A DNA stretch of 64,000 nucleotides, taken from Synechococcales cyanobacterium CNB (lineage in GTDB: Bacteria > Planctomycetota > Phycisphaerae > Phycisphaerales > UBA1924). The position numbers and the translations under genes were made by a program. The first letter of the stretch is position 1; every line of letters begins with the position of its first letter. Location of the stretch: NCBI GenBank assembly GCA_030263455.1, contig SZOZ01000008.1, positions 149,112-213,111 of the forward strand. Direction: 5' to 3'. Of the stretch, positions 7,459-16,028 are shown piece by piece. The notes under the pieces are model-generated. The model was not told where the DNA came from. It did no database searches and saw nothing but the letters and a program-made list of their open reading frames with translations.

Positions 7459-8200
7459 CAAAGGGGAGTCCTACCGCCCAGCCGCCTTCACGCTGATCGA
7501 GATTCTCGTTACGATCGGTGTGCTCGCCGTGCTGATTGCGATTCTGATCCCTGCGCTCGCCGGGGCGCGGGCCGCAGGGAGCGGAACCGTGACGCTCTCC
7601 AATCTCCGCCAACTCGCCGCAACTTTCGAGCAGTACCTGCGCGCGTACGATCAGACTTGGCCGTATGCGCCTCCCGGCGCCGCTTTCGTCGTCTCGCCTC
7701 CGGACGATGGTGAGATCGACATCGTCTATCCGGGATACTGGGAGCTGGACATCTACTGGACCGCACTTATGCACGACGTCGCACCGTGGCGAGAACACTT
7801 CCGAACTTGGATCGGCCCCGGGGCGGCTCCTGACGAGTCGCGTCCGTGGCGCCGAGACGGCGTAGGCGTTGGGGTACCATCGTACCGCTTGAGCCACACC
7901 CTATTCGCACGCCCCGAACTGTGGGCGCCCGCTCCTGAGAGCGATCCGGCTTTCTACAGGCCCGTTCGATCGCACGACGTGCTGTACCCGTCGTCAAAGG
8001 CGACTCTGTGGGACGCGGAACTGACACACCTGCGGGCCAGCCCGAACGCAGACCGCGACCCGAGGGCCATGACCTTTGCCGACGGGCATGTCGCCGTGCG
8101 CCGGCTTTCCGAAGCCGCGGTGCCACCCATCATACCCTCGAAGCCTGACACTAAACCCGTTCAGGATACACCCCGTGGGGCGAGGGGTCGCGACTACTGA
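7439..8200 (+). CDS. type II secretion / type IV pilin-like prepilin
   Basis: A 253-residue protein with a prepilin leader. A short polar N-terminus is followed by AAFTLIEILVTIGVLAVLIAILIPAL, with the cleavage and methylation site at A-FTLIE. The C-terminal part contains TFADGHVAVRR, the DG motif typical of planctomycete short prepilins. The ATG at 7439 is preferred to 7421 because a GGGGAGAG Shine-Dalgarno lies just before it. It overlaps the preceding gene by 20 bp and closes the plus-strand cassette. It is presumably processed by a prepilin peptidase encoded elsewhere. Confidence 0.85.
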   Translation: MPYSRSDKGESYRPAAFTLIEILVTIGVLAVLIAILIPALAGARAAGSGTVTLSNLRQLAATFEQYLRAYDQTWPYAPPGAAFVVSPPDDGEIDIVYPGYWELDIYWTALMHDVAPWREHFRTWIGPGAAPDESRPWRRDGVGVGVPSYRLSHTLFARPELWAPAPESDPAFYRPVRSHDVLYPSSKATLWDAELTHLRASPNADRDPRAMTFADGHVAVRRLSEAAVPPIIPSKPDTKPVQDTPRGARGRDY

Positions 8201-8261
8201 TCGATCGCGACTTCATCACAAGCTGGCTGAACGCTGCATCTGTCTTTGAACACATCCACGC

Positions 8262-9275
8262 TCAGAACTGCCACAGGCTGCTGGCCCAGGTGAGGCCGGC
8301 GCCGAAGGCGAGGAACATGACCTTGTGTCCCTCGCGGAGGCGGCCGCTGTGCTTCAGCTCGTCAAGCACTAGCGGGCACGAGGCGGCGACGGTGTTGCCG
8401 AAGCGGTCGATGTTGACGTGGAGTTTCTCGCGCGGGAGACCGAAGCGCTCGCGGGCGGCTTCGAGGATGCGCGAGTTGGACTGGTGGCAGACGTAGTGGT
8501 CCACGTCCTCGGCGGAGAGGCCGGCGCGCTTGAGCGTTTCCTCGATGAGGCTGGGGAAGGTGCCGACGGCGAACTTGAAGACTGCCGGGCCGTGCATCTG
8601 CACGACGCCCATCTTGCGCTCGTCGAAGTCGTCGCCCGGCGTCATGTGGCAGCGGTGGGTGGGGATATAGAGGTGCCGCGCTCCCCCGCCGTCGGAGTGC
8701 ATGATCTGGGCGAGCAGGCCCTTCGAGGCGTCGTCGGTGCGTTGGAGGAGGACCGCCCCGGCCGCGTCGCCGAAGAGGATGGCGGTGCCTCGGCCCATGG
8801 TCGAGTAGTCAGCGTGTCGGGTGAGGCAGTCCGCGCCGACGAGGCCCACCGTTCGGTAGCCCGCGGTGCGCATCAGGGACTCGGCAACGTTCAGGGCGTA
8901 CACGAAGCCGGAGCACGCCGCCGAGAGGTCGAAGGCGGGAATCTGCCCGGCGCCGACCCGATCGGCGATCATGCACGCCACGCCGGGCGTGGGCATATCG
9001 GGCGTCATGGTGGCCGCGAGGATGATGTCGAGCTCGCCCGCCGCGACGCCCGCCTCGGCCATGGCCTTGCAAAGGGCATCTGCGCCGAGCGAGGCGGTGC
9101 CCTCGCCCGCCTCGGGGTCGTGAACATGGCGCTCGCGGATGCCGGTGCGCTGGACGATCCACTCGTCCGAGGTGTCCATGACCTTCTCGAGGTCGGCGTT
9201 CGTCAGCACTCGCCGAGGCACTGCAGAGCCTGTGCCCGCGAACCGGACGCCGATCGCGGGCTTCGGCCTGCTCAT
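8262..9275 (-). CDS. fabH: 3-oxoacyl-ACP synthase III
   Basis: A 337-residue condensing enzyme that joins acetyl-CoA with malonyl-ACP to start fatty-acid synthesis. The catalytic Cys lies in DLSAACSGF near residue 120. The catalytic His lies in CHQSNSRIL, where Ser replaces the usual Ala of HQAN. The catalytic Asn lies in NIDRFGNTVAAS. An early TSDEWIVQRTGIRER matches the family. The ATG at 9275 overlaps the plsX stop by 4 bp (ATGA), so the genes are coupled. The same frame is open further upstream, but that translation is antisense to plsX and not related to FabH. Confidence 0.95.
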   Translation of the reverse strand: MSRPKPAIGVRFAGTGSAVPRRVLTNADLEKVMDTSDEWIVQRTGIRERHVHDPEAGEGTASLGADALCKAMAEAGVAAGELDIILAATMTPDMPTPGVACMIADRVGAGQIPAFDLSAACSGFVYALNVAESLMRTAGYRTVGLVGADCLTRHADYSTMGRGTAILFGDAAGAVLLQRTDDASKGLLAQIMHSDGGGARHLYIPTHRCHMTPGDDFDERKMGVVQMHGPAVFKFAVGTFPSLIEETLKRAGLSAEDVDHYVCHQSNSRILEAARERFGLPREKLHVNIDRFGNTVAASCPLVLDELKHSGRLREGHKVMFLAFGAGLTWASSLWQF

Positions 9276-10306
9276 GCGTGCTCCCGTTGCGGTTCGGCCA
9301 GGTGGGCGACCTCCCCCAGCCTCGCCACGATCGCCTCGTTGACGTGGCTGGAGACGAAGTCGCGGCAGTTTCGGACCGCGGCCCGGATGGTACGCGCCTC
9401 GCTCGACCCGTGCGCGATGAAGAACCCCCCGTTCACGCCCAGCAGGGGCGCGCCGCCGTACTCGTGGTAGTCGTTCTTGGTGTATATCCGCTTGACGATC
9501 GGCTCGAACTGCATGGCAAGTTCGGGGTCTGCGGCGAGCACCTCGTGGGCGATGGCGGTGAAGAGGCTCTTGGCCAGGCCCTCGGCCATTTTCAGAAGGG
9601 TGTTGCCGACGAAGCCGTCGGTGACGATCACGTCGGCGACGCCGTCGAAGAAGTCGCGGCCTTCGACGTAGCCGACGAAGTTCACGCCTGGGGTCTTTCG
9701 GAGGAGGTCGCGTGTCTCGCGGACGAGGTCGGAGCCTTTGCCCTCTTCCGCGCCGATGTTCATCACGCCGATGCGCGGGTTGGCGATGCCGAGCACCACG
9801 CGAGAATAGGTCTCGGCCATCAGCCCGTACTGCCAGAGGTGCGAGGGGCGCGGCTCGGGGTTCGCCCCGGCGTCGCAGAGGACGACCGGTCCGTGGAAGG
9901 CGGGAATGGTGACGGCGATGCCGGGCCGGTGGACGCCGGGCAGGCGCTTCATGTGCATGATGGCGGCGGAGACGCACGCACCGGTGTTCCCGGCCGAGAG
10001 CACGACGTCTGCGGGCCGCTCGTGCTTGCGCGAGCCGAGGAGAGCCATCTTCACGATGGAGGACTCGGGCTTGGCCCGCACGGCCTTGGCTGGCGAGTCA
10101 TCCATGGTGATGACCTGCTCGGCCGGCTCGATCGAGAGGCGCGGATCGCGCACGCCACGCTCGGTCAGGTAGTCGTCAATGATGCGGGGTGGGCCGACGA
10201 GAATGAGGTGGTCATCGGGGGCGAGGATCGGCAGCGCGTCCACACAGCCCTTCAGGATGGCGTCGGGCGCGTGATCGCCGCCCATCACGTCGATGGCCAG
10301 CCTCAT
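9272..10306 (-). CDS. plsX: phosphate acyltransferase PlsX
   Basis: A 344-residue protein that makes acyl-phosphate from acyl-ACP for phospholipid synthesis. It opens MRLAIDVMGGDHAP, the family signature. SAGNTGACVSA lies near residue 105, LCDAGANPEPRPSHL near 145, and NIGAEEGKG plus VTDGFVGNTLLKM further on. The start at 10306 lies just after the rpmF stop, and the stop overlaps fabH. The order rpmF-plsX-fabH is the widespread bacterial arrangement. Confidence 0.96.
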   Translation of the reverse strand: MRLAIDVMGGDHAPDAILKGCVDALPILAPDDHLILVGPPRIIDDYLTERGVRDPRLSIEPAEQVITMDDSPAKAVRAKPESSIVKMALLGSRKHERPADVVLSAGNTGACVSAAIMHMKRLPGVHRPGIAVTIPAFHGPVVLCDAGANPEPRPSHLWQYGLMAETYSRVVLGIANPRIGVMNIGAEEGKGSDLVRETRDLLRKTPGVNFVGYVEGRDFFDGVADVIVTDGFVGNTLLKMAEGLAKSLFTAIAHEVLAADPELAMQFEPIVKRIYTKNDYHEYGGAPLLGVNGGFFIAHGSSEARTIRAAVRNCRDFVSSHVNEAIVARLGEVAHLAEPQREHA

Positions 10307-10314
10307 GCTGTCTC

Positions 10315-10515
10315 TCAGTCTCTGGGCGTCCCGATCCCGAGCTTGGGTACACGGATGCGCAGGCCCGGACGCACATACCCCGACTCCTTGCAGGCCTTGT
10401 GGGGGAGTTTGGGCATGCCGCTGAGGGGGCAAACCGTGGGCCGCTCGGGACGCAAGGCGTGGTGCGAACGCCGACGACGGGACCGGCCATGGCTCTGGCG
10501 ATGGGTGGGAAGCAT
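10315..10515 (-). CDS. rpmF: 50S ribosomal protein L32
   Basis: A 66-residue basic protein. The N-terminus has the RRRRSHHAL stretch expected after the short leader of L32. The zinc-ribbon region reads VCPLSGMPKLPHKACKESGY. In classical L32 this is CxxC ... CxxC; here the second Cys of each pair is Ser, so only two of the four ligands remain. The C-terminus is longer than usual and ends LGIGTPRD. It is directly upstream of plsX, which supports the call. An 'MLPTHRQSHGR' start is used. Confidence 0.85.
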   Translation of the reverse strand: MLPTHRQSHGRSRRRRSHHALRPERPTVCPLSGMPKLPHKACKESGYVRPGLRIRVPKLGIGTPRD

Positions 10516-10839
10516 GATCGCAACTCCGGGAATCGCCCGACCGGAAGAAAACAGGCCCGCCCGGGGACCGCAACGCTACGCGGGGGCGTGGGGGCAGTCA
10601 ATCGGCGGAGGCCCGAGGGGGAAGCCGAAGGCCGAAGCGGAAAAGGCGGGGGGAGTAGGAGGAGAGGCGGGGAGGGCGCGGCATTGTATTCGGCCCTCGT
10701 CTTCTTCCGGCCTTCGGCCTTGAACCTCCGGCCTCTGGACTTCGGCCTTGCCCGGCCTGCCTTCGGCCTCGCCTGGTGCCGCGGAGCGGTATACTCTCCC
10801 CGTCGGCGGAGGGCGACCGGCACGGCCGCCCGCCCCGCT
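10516..10839. other. intergenic region between rpmF and tRNA-Lys with GGCCGAAG-type repeats
   Basis: No gene is supported here. The stretch contains GAAGCCGAAGGCCGAAG near 10621 and several TTCGGCCTT / CCGGCCTTCGGCCTT copies at 10705-10775. Together these form an imperfect inverted arrangement. It probably also holds the rpmF promoter, which I cannot place. Confidence 0.45.
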
Positions 10840-10912
<73 letters not shown>

Positions 10913-11118
10913 CTTCGTGCGTGCTGCATCGGCGGGAGGGGTTGTTGAGGGCCGGGCGGTACTGCGGGGGCTCGCCTGATCGACGGTTGGCGAGCAGCGA
11001 CATTACGGACCGATCGCGGTGGCCAGATGGGATGTTCGGCGTCATCCGATCGATACGCTTGTCGGATAACATACAGCAGGATGGAGTGGTATAGCCGCCC
11101 GCACGCGTGAGGTTTGGG

Positions 11119-11997
11119 ATGGCAGTGAGCACGATCCGCGCGATCGACATGGACCTGATTGACGATCTCTTCGGCATGCGCGGCGGATACGTTCTGGACT
11201 TCAACAACAGGCAGTTCTCCGAGTTTTTCGCCAGTGAACTCGGCGTCAACATCGATGACGGGCGTTATGCCATAGACGGGTCCAGCAAGGCCAATCGCTT
11301 CCGCTGTTTCTTGAAGACCGTGGAGCCTCAGGTTCGGGTGAAAGCGCTGTTGGCCCTGTGGGAGTATCGGGAGACGAAGCGGCGAAGAAGTGGCAGAGCA
11401 GAGGAGTATCCGGATGCCGAAAACGAGTTTCGTTTGCTCATGGAGCGGCTTGGCTGCCAGCGAATAGCTGGCGAGCGTCCTGCGGCAGCGAATGCCCCCG
11501 AACTCGAAGTGAACTTCGGACGGGCACAAGCGCTCAAGCAGGAACTGCTCGACCTGTCGAGCCTTCCCGCCCAGGAGCGAGGATACGGCTTTGAGCGATT
11601 CCTAAAGGGGCTCTTCGACGCGAGTGGCCTAGCTCCGAGGGCTTCGTTTCGCCTTGCCGGTGAGCAAATCGATGGCAGTCTCGAACTCTCTGGGGATACG
11701 TACCTCCTCGAAGCGAAGTGGACAAGCCCACTCGTTGGGGTTGCGGACTTGCGATCGTTCGAGGGTAAGGTTGCGGACAAGGCGGTTTGGAGTCGAGGTT
11801 TGTTCATCAGCCACAGCGGATTCAGCAAGGATGGACTCGATGCATTTGGGCGGGGGAAACGGATAGTCTGCATGGATGGGCTTGATCTGCACGACCTCCT
11901 GGACCGGCGACTCCCGCTCGGTGATGTCCTGAAGTGGAAAGTACGTCGAATGGCGGAGACCGGCGATCCGTTCGTGCGGGTGCGAGAAATTCACTGA
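11119..11997 (+). CDS. Mrr-like restriction-endonuclease-fold protein
   Basis: A 292-residue protein. The N-terminal half is helical, with no domain I can name. The C-terminal half starts RGYGFERFLKGLFDASGL and continues with an EQIDGSLELSGDTYLLEAKW segment. An Asp before a beta strand followed by Glu-x-Lys is the PD-(D/E)xK catalytic pattern of Mrr_cat domains (Asp near 192, EAK near 205). GLFISHSGFSKDGLDAF is also typical of this family. The start at 11119 has a GAGG ribosome site six bases upstream. GC is lower than nearby housekeeping genes and it follows a tRNA, both consistent with acquired defence DNA. No partner methylase is visible. Confidence 0.72.
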   Translation: MAVSTIRAIDMDLIDDLFGMRGGYVLDFNNRQFSEFFASELGVNIDDGRYAIDGSSKANRFRCFLKTVEPQVRVKALLALWEYRETKRRRSGRAEEYPDAENEFRLLMERLGCQRIAGERPAAANAPELEVNFGRAQALKQELLDLSSLPAQERGYGFERFLKGLFDASGLAPRASFRLAGEQIDGSLELSGDTYLLEAKWTSPLVGVADLRSFEGKVADKAVWSRGLFISHSGFSKDGLDAFGRGKRIVCMDGLDLHDLLDRRLPLGDVLKWKVRRMAETGDPFVRVREIH

Positions 11998-12264
11998 GAG
12001 GGTGGGACATTCGGCGGCGGACGGGGGCGCGTTGCGCTCAGGGCAGATCGCCGCGTCGAGGCCGAACCGGCAGGTCAGACCGAGAGGCTTGGTGGAGGAC
12101 GCTCGGTCTGATATGCTCGCCGAGGGCCGATGGCGCTACAAAGCGCTACTCGGCGGCAGTGGCGTGCGTTGCGTCGCGGGAACGGAAATACCGAGATCGC
12201 AGAGCCGATCTCGTCGGCACGGCGCGAGAACGTCGGTGCCCCCCTGCCGTTGGGAGTCGTCAGC

Positions 12265-12627
12265 ATGCGATTGATCCAGCTCTCCCCTGCTGATGCTGAG
12301 CCGATCAGCCTGTTCGCAGCCACGGGTGCGTCCAGTCGGCTCCTTGCTGACGGTGATGGCGAGGCTCATGTGCATTGGCTGCAGTTCGAACCCGGCGGCC
12401 AAATCGGCCAACACCCGACCGGTTTCGGTCAGCTGTTCATCGTAGTCGAAGGGTCGGGCTGGGTCGCGGGTGGCGACGGCCGTCGCGTTGAACTCCGCGC
12501 GGGTGAGGCCGCGTACTTCGAGCGGGGAGAACGTCACTCCAAGGGAAGCGATCGCGGCATGAAGGTAATCATGGTTCAGATTGCCGACCTCAAACTCTCC
12601 GCGTCGACGGCGGCGGAGCGAAGCTAA
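12265..12627 (+). CDS. small cupin-domain protein
   Basis: A 120-residue single-domain protein. It has the two cupin blocks: an HVHWLQFEPGGQIGQHPTGF segment followed by GQLFIVVEGSGWVAGGD, and a second strand set ending in AGEAAYFERGERHS. The His residues in the first block and near the C-terminus could bind a metal, but the first motif is not canonical. The ATG at 12265 begins MRLIQLSPADAEP. It stands alone, downstream of the Mrr-like gene, and its substrate cannot be predicted. Confidence 0.75.
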   Translation: MRLIQLSPADAEPISLFAATGASSRLLADGDGEAHVHWLQFEPGGQIGQHPTGFGQLFIVVEGSGWVAGGDGRRVELRAGEAAYFERGERHSKGSDRGMKVIMVQIADLKLSASTAAERS

Positions 12628-12706
12628 TATCGGCGCCACCCTGCCGCTGGCAGGATGCAGCGAGAGGCTCATCGCCCATGCACCCCACGCTCGAAACCGT
12701 CCGGTC

Positions 12707-12827
12707 GGCACGGCCCGACTTTCCTCCTGTCACCGGTGCGGCGTGTTCATGGGCAGGGCGCGTTGTAGGCGTTGAGGAAAGCCAAGACGTCGAGCGTGTT
12801 CCACGTGCCGTCGCCGTTGAAGTCGCC
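12707..12827. repeat. 121-bp direct repeat, copy 1
   Basis: By my reading it matches 14464-14584 at 119 of 121 positions. It covers the last 27 codons of the upstream SGNH/dockerin gene and about 40 bp of 3' flanking DNA. Confidence 0.9.
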
Positions 12828-14468
12828 GTTCGGGTCGTTCGCCGTCCACGCGTTGAGGAAGGCGAGGAGGTCGAGCGTGTTGACCGAACCATCCTGGTTG
12901 AAGTCGGCGGGGCAGAACGAGGCGGCGAGCGCATCGCCGATGAGCTTGGCGTAGAAGGCGGCTGCGGGCGTCGAGGAGAGGTGCAGCCCGTCGGCGGTCA
13001 TCACACCGTCCAGCCCGCCGTTCTCGGTGGAGGACAGGTTATAGGTCTGGCCGCCGAAGGTGATGGTGGACCATCCGTTTGCGTCGAGCCAGTCGCGAGC
13101 CTGCTGCTGCGCGCCGGGGCCGCCCCAGCTGTCGGTCGTGAAGTAGACGCCGTCGGTCGCTCGGTAGAGGGAGAAGAAGGCGCAGTCCGGTTCGGACGAA
13201 GCGAGCGACTCGTAGATGGCGTCGAGATCCTCGATGAACGGGCGGCTTTCCTCGGGCGGTCGGTTGCCGACCCGGTGCATGTACGACCCGACGAGCAGGA
13301 AGCGCGGGGGCGCGGTTCCGATGGCGGCGAAGGCGGTGCGGTACCGGGCAAGGATGCCCCGGACGGAGGCATCGATCACCTCTCGGTCCTTGCCTTCCGT
13401 CGCCATGTGGATGATGACGACGGGGGTCTGGGATCGGTCCAGCGTCGTCACGTCGAGCCAGTGGAGCAGTTGCTCGTCGGAGAAGGTCTTTCCCGTCGGC
13501 CCGCCGCCCCCGTTGCTCGCCTCGTCTTTCGCGTGCCCGTTGAAGGACCACGAGTCCTGCGCGAGTCCCGAGTGGTAGTAGCCTGGAACGCGCGCGGAGT
13601 CCTGGCCGATCCTGTAGAAGACCGCGCCGGCGAAGAACCAGTATTCGGAACTGCCCGCGATCGGGAGGGCGGGGTCCTGGAGGATCGCAAGTCGCGGCCC
13701 GGTGGAGACGTCCTGCTCGAGCAGCACGTCGATCCGTGCGGCGTTGATCTGCGAAGGCGTGGCGGCGGCGGCGGGATCCGATTCGGGATCCGCGTCCTGA
13801 ATCCACTTCGGGCGCGCGGCGTGGCGGAGGTCTATCGACCCCCGAACCGCCCCGGCGGAGTCCGCGAGCACGACCACGGGCGTCATGTCGAGAGGGTCCG
13901 CCGGCGTGTAGTAGAGCAGCCTGCCGTGGAAACGGTCGCCCGGCCTTGCGAAGGGGCCGCTGTCGGTCTGAGCGAAGCGGCTGTTGTTGACTCCGAGTGC
14001 CTGGATCCAATCGGTGTTGACGCCAGTCCCCGTGAGCAGGAGCGATGGATCGCCGTAGACCCTGGTCATGTCGTTGAGGGGGAGCGCGAAGAAGGCTGGC
14101 GTTCCGTTCTTCACTTCCACCGTCCAGCCGGTGGAGTGGTTGACTTCTTCGAGCGAACCCGTGCCGTCGGTGTAGTTGAACGCGCGGCCGAGGCCGCCGC
14201 CGGGTCGGTGCGCGAGGCAGACCGCGGTCACGTCTTCAAACCTCCACGTGCAGAGCGCGCCGTAGGGAAGGCGCGAGATGTGGTGCAGCCTGCACCAGCT
14301 GTCGCCGATCCAGACCGCCCTGGCGTCGCCGTCGAGGAGAACCCGCACTCGGTGAAGGTTCGTGGAGACGGGAGGGTGTGGCAGGGGCACGTTCTCGCCG
14401 GCGAGCGAGCAGACCGCGAGCGTGAAAGTTCCGCACACTGCTGCGGCACACTGAGTCATGGAAGGCAC
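12747..14468 (-). CDS. secreted SGNH-hydrolase-like protein with dockerin-like tail
   Basis: A 573-residue protein with a signal peptide (hydrophobic residues about 7-23). Family hints for a GDSL/SGNH esterase are WIGDSWCRL near residue 55 (block I Ser) and TADGLHLSSTPAAAFYAKLI near 505, which gives the D-x-x-H of block V. An HMATEGKDREVIDASV segment is in the middle. The C-terminus holds two D-x-N-x-D-G calcium-loop repeats (DFNQDGSVNTLDLLAFLNAW and DFNGDGTWNTLDVLAFLNAY) ending APCP, a dockerin-type tail. The DNA of the second repeat is nearly identical to the neighbouring gene's. Likely substrates are acetylated or esterified polysaccharides (inference). Confidence 0.75.
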   Translation of the reverse strand: MPSMTQCAAAVCGTFTLAVCSLAGENVPLPHPPVSTNLHRVRVLLDGDARAVWIGDSWCRLHHISRLPYGALCTWRFEDVTAVCLAHRPGGGLGRAFNYTDGTGSLEEVNHSTGWTVEVKNGTPAFFALPLNDMTRVYGDPSLLLTGTGVNTDWIQALGVNNSRFAQTDSGPFARPGDRFHGRLLYYTPADPLDMTPVVVLADSAGAVRGSIDLRHAARPKWIQDADPESDPAAAATPSQINAARIDVLLEQDVSTGPRLAILQDPALPIAGSSEYWFFAGAVFYRIGQDSARVPGYYHSGLAQDSWSFNGHAKDEASNGGGGPTGKTFSDEQLLHWLDVTTLDRSQTPVVIIHMATEGKDREVIDASVRGILARYRTAFAAIGTAPPRFLLVGSYMHRVGNRPPEESRPFIEDLDAIYESLASSEPDCAFFSLYRATDGVYFTTDSWGGPGAQQQARDWLDANGWSTITFGGQTYNLSSTENGGLDGVMTADGLHLSSTPAAAFYAKLIGDALAASFCPADFNQDGSVNTLDLLAFLNAWTANDPNGDFNGDGTWNTLDVLAFLNAYNAPCP

Positions 14469-14584
14469 GGCCCGACTTTCCTCCTGTCACCGGTGCGGCG
14501 TGTTCATGGGCAGGGCGCGTTGTAGGCGTTGAGGAACGCCAGGACGTCGAGCGTGTTCCACGTGCCGTCGCCGTTGAAGTCGCC
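14464..14584. repeat. 121-bp direct repeat, copy 2
   Basis: The partner of 12707-12827. It spans the 3' end of the sialidase-like gene, the short spacer and the first bases of the next gene. Only two substitutions separate the copies. Confidence 0.9.
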
Positions 14585-15988
14585 CTTGGCCGTCTTGGCG
14601 TTCCACGCGTTGAGGAAGTCGAGCACGTCGACCGTGTTGATCGTTTCGTCGGCGTTGAAATCGCCGGGGCAGGGGTGGTATATCTTGTGGGTGTAGGTGT
14701 GGGGCTGATTTCCCTGGCCGGAGAGGTAGAGGGGCCAGAAGTACGAGCCTGCGGGGCCGTGGGCCTGTCCCATGCCGAGGTAGTCTCCGATGAACCCGCC
14801 GCCGTTGCCGTCGAACTGGCTGCTCCAGCTCGTGGGCGTGAGGCGGATTTCCTTCCAGGTCGCGCCCTTGTCCTCGGAGTAGGAGTAGTACGCGTCGATC
14901 CAGGCGTAGGTGGTGTTGTCGTTCTGGTCCACGTGGCGGGTGTCGTAGAAGTGCAGCCCGATGCGGCCTGTGCGATCGACTTCGAGCCAGGGGAAGAACG
15001 AGTCGGCCTTGGGGTTGCCGGCCGCGCCGTTGATGATCTTCGGGGTGCTCCAGTTCGCCCCCTTGTTGGTGCTCTTCGTGAAGTAGAGGTCCACGTCGCG
15101 GTTGCCCTGCGAGACCTGCGTGGTGTCGAAGTAGACGACGTAGAGGGTCTCATCGACGGGATCGACGGCGAGGTAGGCGAGCGGCGGCACACGGAACTGG
15201 CCTGGGAAGCGTGTGCCGTCGATGCCCCAGACGTCCAAGCGGGTCGCGACGCGAACCGCTGGTGTGAGGCTGACGCCGCCGTTGGTGCTTGTGCGGATCC
15301 AGATGCCGTTGCTGAAGTCCCAGTAGAGGATGTAGAGCGTGCCGCTGGGGCCGACTCGTGGGAGAAAGCCGATCGAGCCGCTGGCGATGGCGAGGGGTGC
15401 GGTCCAGGTTTGTCCCTTGTCAGTTGAGCGGATGAGGCCCTGGTTGTACGCGACGTAAACGATCGACTTGCCGGGGTTGTTCAGGTCGTTCGGGTCCGGC
15501 CCGACGCACATCCAGCCCTTGTCGACGCTGCCCGAGATGCGAGCCATGACCGAGGCGTTGAAGGTGTTGGAGCCGGGGTCCTTGCGGGCGACGTAGATGC
15601 CGCCGTTGCCGGCGAAGGACATCGCGCCGGCGTAGAGGGTGCCGTCGCGGTGATCGTGGGCGGCCATGGGGTCGCCCTCGACGGTGGACTGGTGCTGCGC
15701 GGGGGGGCGGATGGCGAAGTCGTTCCAAGTCACGCCGCCGTCGAGGGAGAGCGTAAAGAACGACTTGATGTTGCTCCGGTAGTCGTTCCAGCCGCCGACG
15801 ATGTGGTTGTGCTTTGCATCGCCGACGGACATGGTGGTCTCGTTGACGGCGGCGTTGGTGGTGTTGTTGGGGTCGACGCGTTTCTGCGGCCCGACTACAG
15901 GCTGCGCGAGGGCGGCTCCCGCGAGAACCCCCCCCGCCAGGACAGCCGCCGCCGCGCCGAACTTGGTACTGGTGCGCTTCATCGCCAT
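14504..15988 (-). CDS. secreted sialidase-like beta-propeller with dockerin-like tail
   Basis: A 494-residue protein with a signal peptide ending near ALAQP (residue 29). Asp-box (BNR) motifs of the S-x-D-x-G-x-T-W type recur: SLDGGVTWNDF, STDKGQTWTAP, STNGGVSLTP, STNKGANWSTP and SEDKGATWKEI. They indicate a six-bladed sialidase-type propeller. The C-terminus carries two D-x-N-x-D-x repeats, ending in the shared AFLNAYNAPCP. Catalytic Arg/Glu/Tyr residues of true sialidases cannot be assigned, so it may bind glycans rather than cleave them. It is upstream of the SGNH gene on the same strand. Confidence 0.78.
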   Translation of the reverse strand: MAMKRTSTKFGAAAAVLAGGVLAGAALAQPVVGPQKRVDPNNTTNAAVNETTMSVGDAKHNHIVGGWNDYRSNIKSFFTLSLDGGVTWNDFAIRPPAQHQSTVEGDPMAAHDHRDGTLYAGAMSFAGNGGIYVARKDPGSNTFNASVMARISGSVDKGWMCVGPDPNDLNNPGKSIVYVAYNQGLIRSTDKGQTWTAPLAIASGSIGFLPRVGPSGTLYILYWDFSNGIWIRTSTNGGVSLTPAVRVATRLDVWGIDGTRFPGQFRVPPLAYLAVDPVDETLYVVYFDTTQVSQGNRDVDLYFTKSTNKGANWSTPKIINGAAGNPKADSFFPWLEVDRTGRIGLHFYDTRHVDQNDNTTYAWIDAYYSYSEDKGATWKEIRLTPTSWSSQFDGNGGGFIGDYLGMGQAHGPAGSYFWPLYLSGQGNQPHTYTHKIYHPCPGDFNADETINTVDVLDFLNAWNAKTAKGDFNGDGTWNTLDVLAFLNAYNAPCP

Positions 15989-16028
15989 CTCCTGCGTGCT
16001 AAGCCGCGTGTCATCGCGGCGACGGGTG

